Positions 31,957-35,175 of a DNA stretch of 35,175 bases are shown piece after piece. The DNA lies in contig CBFGTJ010000010.1 in NCBI GenBank assembly GCA_965651815.1, forward strand, positions 1 through 35,175. The letters run 5' to 3'. Origin of the DNA: CBFGTJ01 sp965651815 (GTDB lineage: Bacteria; Actinomycetota; Acidimicrobiia; Acidimicrobiales; Microtrichaceae). The position numbers and the translations under genes were made by a program. The notes beneath the pieces are model-generated. The model ran no database searches. It was not told the origin of the DNA and worked only from the letters and a program-made list of their open reading frames with translations. Positions within the stretch are counted from its first letter, which is position 1; each line of letters starts with the position of its first letter.

Positions 31957-31969
31957 GCTCGCATCACGA
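31926..31969. repeat. Long near-perfect palindrome, right boundary of DUF559 unit
   Basis: Perfect 17-bp arms GATGCGAGCGTGCTGGA - AA - TCCAGCACGCTCGCATC (31930-31965), extended by TCG / CGA after one mismatch. It shares the CGTGCTGGA...TCCAGCACG core with the left palindrome. It contains the GTG start of the DUF559 gene and lies between that gene and the icd stop at 31990. Confidence 0.9.
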
Positions 31970-31989
31970 AACCCGAAATGGGGGGTGGG

Positions 31990-33213
31990 TCAGGAGTCGG
32001 CCATGCGGGCCTTGAGGTTCTCGTCGAGGGTGGCGAGGAACTCCTGCGTGGTCAGCCACGGCTGGTCCTTGCCGACGAGCAGCGCCAGGTCCTTGGTCAT
32101 CTTCCCGGACTCGACCGTCTCGATGCAGACCGACTCGAGGGTCTCCGCGAACTTGGTCACCTCGGGCGTCCCGTCGAGCTTGCCGCGGTGGGCGAGCCCG
32201 CGGGTCCAGGCGAAGATCGACGCGATCGGGTTGGTCGAGGTCGGGTTGCCCTTCTGGTGCTCCCGGTAGTGGCGGGTCACGGTGCCGTGCGCCGCCTCGG
32301 CCTCGACGGTGCGGCCGTCCGGGGTCATCAGCACGGAGGTCATCAGCCCGAGCGAGCCGAAGCCCTGGGCGACGATGTCGGACTGCACGTCACCGTCGTA
32401 GTTCTTGCACGCCCAGACGTAGCCGCCCTCCCACTTGAGCGCCGCGGCGACCATGTCGTCGATCAGCCGGTGCTCGTAGGTGAGCCCCGCCGCCTCGAAC
32501 TCGGCCTTGAACTCGGCCTCGAAGACCTCCTCGAAGATGTCCTTGAACTGGCCGTCGTAGGCCTTGAGGATCGTGTTCTTCGTCGACAGGTAGACCGGGT
32601 AGTTCCGCTCCAGCCCGTAGCGGAACGAGGCGCCGGCGAAGTCCCTGATGGACTCGTTGAAGTTGTACATGCCCATGACGACGCCGCCGCCCTCGGGGAT
32701 CTGCACGACCTCGTGCTCGATCGGCGCGGAGCCGTCGCTCGGCGTGTAGGTGATCGTCACCGTCCCCGGCGACGGCGCCTTGAAGTCCGTCGCGCGGTAC
32801 TGGTCGCCGTGGGCGTGGCGGCCGATCACGATCGGCTTGGTCCACCCGGGCACCAGCCGCGGGATGTTGGAGCAGATGATCGGCTCACGGAACACGACGC
32901 CGCCGAGGATGTTGCGGATCGTGCCGTTGGGCGAGCGCCACATCTGCTTGAGGCCGAACTCCTCGACGCGCGCCTCGTCGGGGGTGATCGTGGCGCACTT
33001 CACGCCGACCCCGTGCTCCTTGATGGCGTTCGCCGCGTCGATCGTGATCTGGTCGTCGGTGGCGTCGCGGGATTCGATCGACAGGTCGTAGTACTTCAGG
33101 TCGACGTCGAGGTACGGCAGGATCAGCTGCTGCTTGATGAACTCCCAGATGATCCGCGTCATCTCGTCGCCGTCGAGCTCGACGACCGGGTTCCGCACCT
33201 TGATCTTCGCCAT
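31990..33213 (-). CDS. icd: NADP-dependent isocitrate dehydrogenase
   Basis: 407-residue cytoplasmic TCA-cycle enzyme converting isocitrate to 2-oxoglutarate, CO2 and NADPH. It is the eukaryote-like dimeric type: MAKIKVRNPVVELDGDEMTR, IWEFIKQQLILPYLDVDLKYYDL, WRSPNGTIRNILGGVVFREP, the isocitrate/metal region WACKNYDGDVQSD, and EAAHGTVTRHYREHQKGNPTSTN for cofactor binding. Length matches the family. ATG 33213 has AGGTGG six bases upstream; the longer open frame has no homology. A TATGCT -10-like element (33284-33289 on the minus strand) lies upstream. The stop is 21 bases before the right palindrome of the DUF559 unit, so that hairpin may also act as its terminator. Confidence 0.97.
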   Translation of the reverse strand: MAKIKVRNPVVELDGDEMTRIIWEFIKQQLILPYLDVDLKYYDLSIESRDATDDQITIDAANAIKEHGVGVKCATITPDEARVEEFGLKQMWRSPNGTIRNILGGVVFREPIICSNIPRLVPGWTKPIVIGRHAHGDQYRATDFKAPSPGTVTITYTPSDGSAPIEHEVVQIPEGGGVVMGMYNFNESIRDFAGASFRYGLERNYPVYLSTKNTILKAYDGQFKDIFEEVFEAEFKAEFEAAGLTYEHRLIDDMVAAALKWEGGYVWACKNYDGDVQSDIVAQGFGSLGLMTSVLMTPDGRTVEAEAAHGTVTRHYREHQKGNPTSTNPIASIFAWTRGLAHRGKLDGTPEVTKFAETLESVCIETVESGKMTKDLALLVGKDQPWLTTQEFLATLDENLKARMADS

Positions 33214-33335
33214 CTGGACCACCTGTCTCTGTCGGGTCGCGGGTCGCCCGGCGGCACTACCCGCTCGAACACGAACGCATGCGAGCATACAGGTTGCAGA
33301 CAAGTTGCCCGTGGCGCGGGCGGCGGCGGGACCGC

Positions 33336-34367
33336 TCAGATCTCGGGGAAGCAGTCGAGCGTGCCGAGCCGCGCGAGGCCCTCGAGGTCGCCCGGTCCGA
33401 GCTCCGTCACCTCCGGGCGGGCCTGGGGGTGCATCAGCTGGGCGGGGTCGTCGACGTGGCCGAGCCCGACCAGGTGGGCGAGCTCGTGGAGGATGATCGC
33501 CCTGGCCCGTGCGTGACCGTCGGGCTCCGCGAGGACGCGGGTGAGCACCGCCTCGTCGAGGGTCACCGAGCCCGTCACGTACACCAGGCCGGACTCGGTG
33601 GTCTCACCGGTGCGGCGATCGACGGTGGTGAGCCCGACGCTCGTGCTGCCCGCGTGCCCCGCGATGTCCACGTGCGCCCCACCCGTCGCCGGCCGGGCGA
33701 GCTGGGGTGACTCCTCGGGGTTCGACCACGTGATGAGCACCGGGGCCCAGCGCTCGCCGTAGCGCTCGGGCTGGTAGGGCCGCCGGGACTCGGAGGGCCC
33801 CTCGTCGGTCGGGCCCTCGTCGACGAAGCGCAGCCCCGTCGCGGCCGAGATGCGCTCGACCGCCTCACGGATCAGCCGGGGGCCCTCCGGCGGCCCGCCC
33901 GGCCGTGTCACGAACCGGACCGGCCGGCAGGGGTCGTAGCCGACCGGGGTGACCCCGTCGCGCTGGTATGCGACGAAGGTGTGCGGACCGCCGCCCTCGG
34001 GAACCGGACCGGGTCGTCCGAGCGGCACCGGGCTCGTGTCGGTCGGCGGTGGCGGCCAACCGGCCGGCCGCTGCGGCTCGACCTCGACCTCGAGGGTCGT
34101 CACCGTGGTGCTGGGCGGCGCGGCGGAGCTGGTGGTGGGGGCCGTCGTCGACGGGGTGGAGGTGCGCAGGGCGTCGTCGAGCAACCCGGATGCGACGAGC
34201 GCCGCACCGGCCACGACCAGGATCCCGAGGACCGCGAGCGCGGCGACCGACCCGCGGCGTCGGCGCGGCCGGGCGCCGCCACGTCGGTCGTCGGGCGGGT
34301 CGGGCGCGGCGCCGGGGTCGGGCACGAGCCCGGAGTGCTCGGGTGGTACGGGTGGCGAGTGCGGCAC
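33336..34367 (-). CDS. Membrane-anchored matrixin-like zinc metalloprotease
   Basis: 343-residue protein with a Pro-rich cytoplasmic N-terminus, one helix (about 39-61: GSVAALAVLGILVVAGAALVASG), a Ser/Thr/Pro-rich stalk (66-92) and an external protease domain. The zinc motif is HELAHLVGLGH (H294, E295, H298, H304), followed by the Met-turn in AQLMHP (M312), which defines metzincins of the matrixin type. Upstream parts include EGGGPHTFVAYQRDGVTPVG, YDPCRPVRFV and YQPERYGERWAPVLITW, all shared with the neighbouring paralogue. Cys147 and Cys339 could form a disulfide. GTG 34367 is the likely start. Probably acts on extracellular or wall proteins; no propeptide Cys switch is evident. Confidence 0.85.
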   Translation of the reverse strand: MPHSPPVPPEHSGLVPDPGAAPDPPDDRRGGARPRRRRGSVAALAVLGILVVAGAALVASGLLDDALRTSTPSTTAPTTSSAAPPSTTVTTLEVEVEPQRPAGWPPPPTDTSPVPLGRPGPVPEGGGPHTFVAYQRDGVTPVGYDPCRPVRFVTRPGGPPEGPRLIREAVERISAATGLRFVDEGPTDEGPSESRRPYQPERYGERWAPVLITWSNPEESPQLARPATGGAHVDIAGHAGSTSVGLTTVDRRTGETTESGLVYVTGSVTLDEAVLTRVLAEPDGHARARAIILHELAHLVGLGHVDDPAQLMHPQARPEVTELGPGDLEGLARLGTLDCFPEI

Positions 34368-34404
34368 GGGTGCGTCGGGTGGGCTCGGACCCTGTCGGGC
34401 GCGT

Positions 34405-35175
34405 TCAGATCCCTGGGTAGCACTCGAGCGTGCCGAGCCGCGCGAGGCCCTCGAGGTCGCCCGGGGCGAAGCCCGTCACCGACGGGCGCGCGCGGGGGTG
34501 CATCAGCTGCGCGGGATCGTCGACGTGCCCCAGCCCCACCAGGTGTCCGAGCTCGTGCGCGACGACGGCGCGGGCCCGGGCCCACCCGTCCGGCTCCTCG
34601 AGCATCCGGGCGAGGTCCTCCTCGTCCAGGACCACCGAACCGCTCACCAGCACGCTGCCGGCGGCGACCGACCGGCCCGTCTCGGGGTCGGTGGTCGAGT
34701 ACCCGGCGCTGCGGGTGCTGGCGTACCCGGCGACGTCCGCGCCCGGGTCGTCCTGCAGGGACCGCCCGAGGCGCGGGGACTCCCGGGCATCCGACCAGGC
34801 GATGAGCACCGGCGCCCAGCGCTCGCCGTAGCGCTCGGGCTGGTAGGAGGAGCGGTCCTCGCTCGGCGCCTCGTCGGTCCTGCCCTGGTCCATGAACTGC
34901 AGCCCGGTGGCGGTCGAGACCATCTCCACCGCCTGCTCGACCAGCCGCTCGGCGGCGGCCAGCGTGCCCGGCCGCGTCACGTACGTGATCGGGCGGCAGG
35001 GGTCCCACCCGACGGGCGTGACGCCGTCGGCCTGGTGGAGCGCGAAGGTGTGCGGCCCGCCGCCCTCCGGCACCGGCGCCGGCTCGCCGAGCGGGCGGTC
35101 CGAGAGCTGCAGGGGCGCCGGCGGCCAGTCCTCCGGCCGCACGGCCGCGAGGTCCTGGTCGGCAGGGGCCTGCCA
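34405..35175 (-). CDS. Matrixin-like zinc metalloprotease paralogue (5' end outside window)
   Basis: C-terminal 256 or so residues of a second metalloprotease. The frame is open to the window edge, so the start and any membrane anchor lie beyond it. Zinc motif HELGHLVGLGH and the Met-turn AQLMHP are intact, with EGGGPHTFALHQADGVTPVG and YQPERYGERWAPVLIAWS shared with the downstream copy. The C-terminus LEGLARLGTLECYPGI parallels LEGLARLGTLDCFPEI of the other copy. The two are tandem duplicates 37 bases apart, probably in one operon. The segments between conserved blocks have diverged considerably, so the duplication is not recent. Confidence 0.85.
   Translation of the reverse strand, partial: WQAPADQDLAAVRPEDWPPAPLQLSDRPLGEPAPVPEGGGPHTFALHQADGVTPVGWDPCRPITYVTRPGTLAAAERLVEQAVEMVSTATGLQFMDQGRTDEAPSEDRSSYQPERYGERWAPVLIAWSDARESPRLGRSLQDDPGADVAGYASTRSAGYSTTDPETGRSVAAGSVLVSGSVVLDEEDLARMLEEPDGWARARAVVAHELGHLVGLGHVDDPAQLMHPRARPSVTGFAPGDLEGLARLGTLECYPGI

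Larger units (their letters stand above)
30981..31969. mobile_element. Putative palindrome-bounded DUF559 mobile unit
   Basis: A unit of about 990 bases consisting of a single gene whose start and stop codons lie inside two related palindromes that share a 20-base core differing only at the centre. It occupies the space between the LLM oxidoreductase gene and icd. The geometry recalls REP palindromes flanking a RAYT transposase gene, but the encoded protein is a DUF559 nuclease-fold protein. Mobility is an inference from architecture; no target-site duplication was identified. Confidence 0.45.

Noticed and set aside
31926..31969. Right palindrome as a simple intrinsic terminator for icd only
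   Set aside because: It could have this side role, but it has no U-tract, overlaps the DUF559 start codon and shares its core with a second palindrome at the other end of the gene, which a plain terminator does not explain.
1..35175. tRNA, rRNA, riboswitch and classical insertion-sequence signatures
   Set aside because: Intergenic regions were read for these and nothing convincing was seen; nearly all sequence is accounted for by protein genes. A covariance-model scan was not possible here.

Overview
The window is very GC-rich, densely packed and reads as Actinomycetota. The evidence is the gene families present (F420-type LLM oxidoreductase, TIGR03084-like protein, SCO6745-like protein, PRC-barrel/DUF2382 proteins, GabD2-like dehydrogenase, P450), frequent GTG starts and frequent ATGA/GTGA overlaps. 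The secreted protein with RVLDTR...SNLNY...GQVVPN...VDV.GYY repeats points, more tentatively, towards an Acidimicrobiia-type lineage. Placement is inferred from gene content only.

Layout. 1-4.8 kb: the end of a GGDEF-EAL c-di-GMP enzyme, a convergent GH1-like glycosidase, then an operon of PRC-barrel/DUF2382, a four-helix membrane protein and a second DUF2382 protein, followed by a small unknown gene. 4.97-6.74 kb: a flippase-like membrane protein whose 3' end runs out of frame into a betaine/choline-binding (OpuAC) domain that lacks its own signal peptide and start; this looks broken. 6.8-9.2 kb: a TIGR03084-like DinB-fold protein and a two-gene ABC-2 exporter. 9.2-16.8 kb: scattered metabolic genes: SCO6745-like protein, DOPA-type extradiol dioxygenase, small GNAT protein, succinate-semialdehyde dehydrogenase, a TetR regulator with a palindromic operator candidate, a carotenoid oxygenase, and an alkaline-phosphatase-superfamily protein whose C-terminal metal-site block lies at the N-terminus. 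16.9-18.9 kb: a secreted DNRLRE/Ig/three-repeat protein. 19.1-23.5 kb: a complete UgpB-A-E-C-like sugar or glycerol-phosphate importer operon. 23.6-27.0 kb: a second ABC exporter pair and an endonuclease V homologue lacking key catalytic residues. 27.0-30.9 kb: a tightly spaced amidohydrolase, P450 and F420-oxidoreductase cluster. 31-32 kb: an AbiEi/DUF559 nuclease-like gene whose start and stop codons lie inside two related long palindromes. 32-35.2 kb: NADP-isocitrate dehydrogenase and two tandem membrane-anchored matrixin-like metalloproteases, the second cut by the window edge.

The strongest candidate for an undescribed system is the palindrome-bounded DUF559 unit at about 30981-31969. 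It resembles the arrangement of REP palindromes around a single nuclease gene, but encodes a PD-(D/E)XK/Vsr-like protein and not a Y1 transposase. Secondary points of interest are the flippase/OpuAC junction, the apparently circularly permuted phosphatase and the degenerate endonuclease V. No tRNA, rRNA, CRISPR array, riboswitch or classical insertion sequence was seen. No gene-free stretch exceeds about 300 bases.
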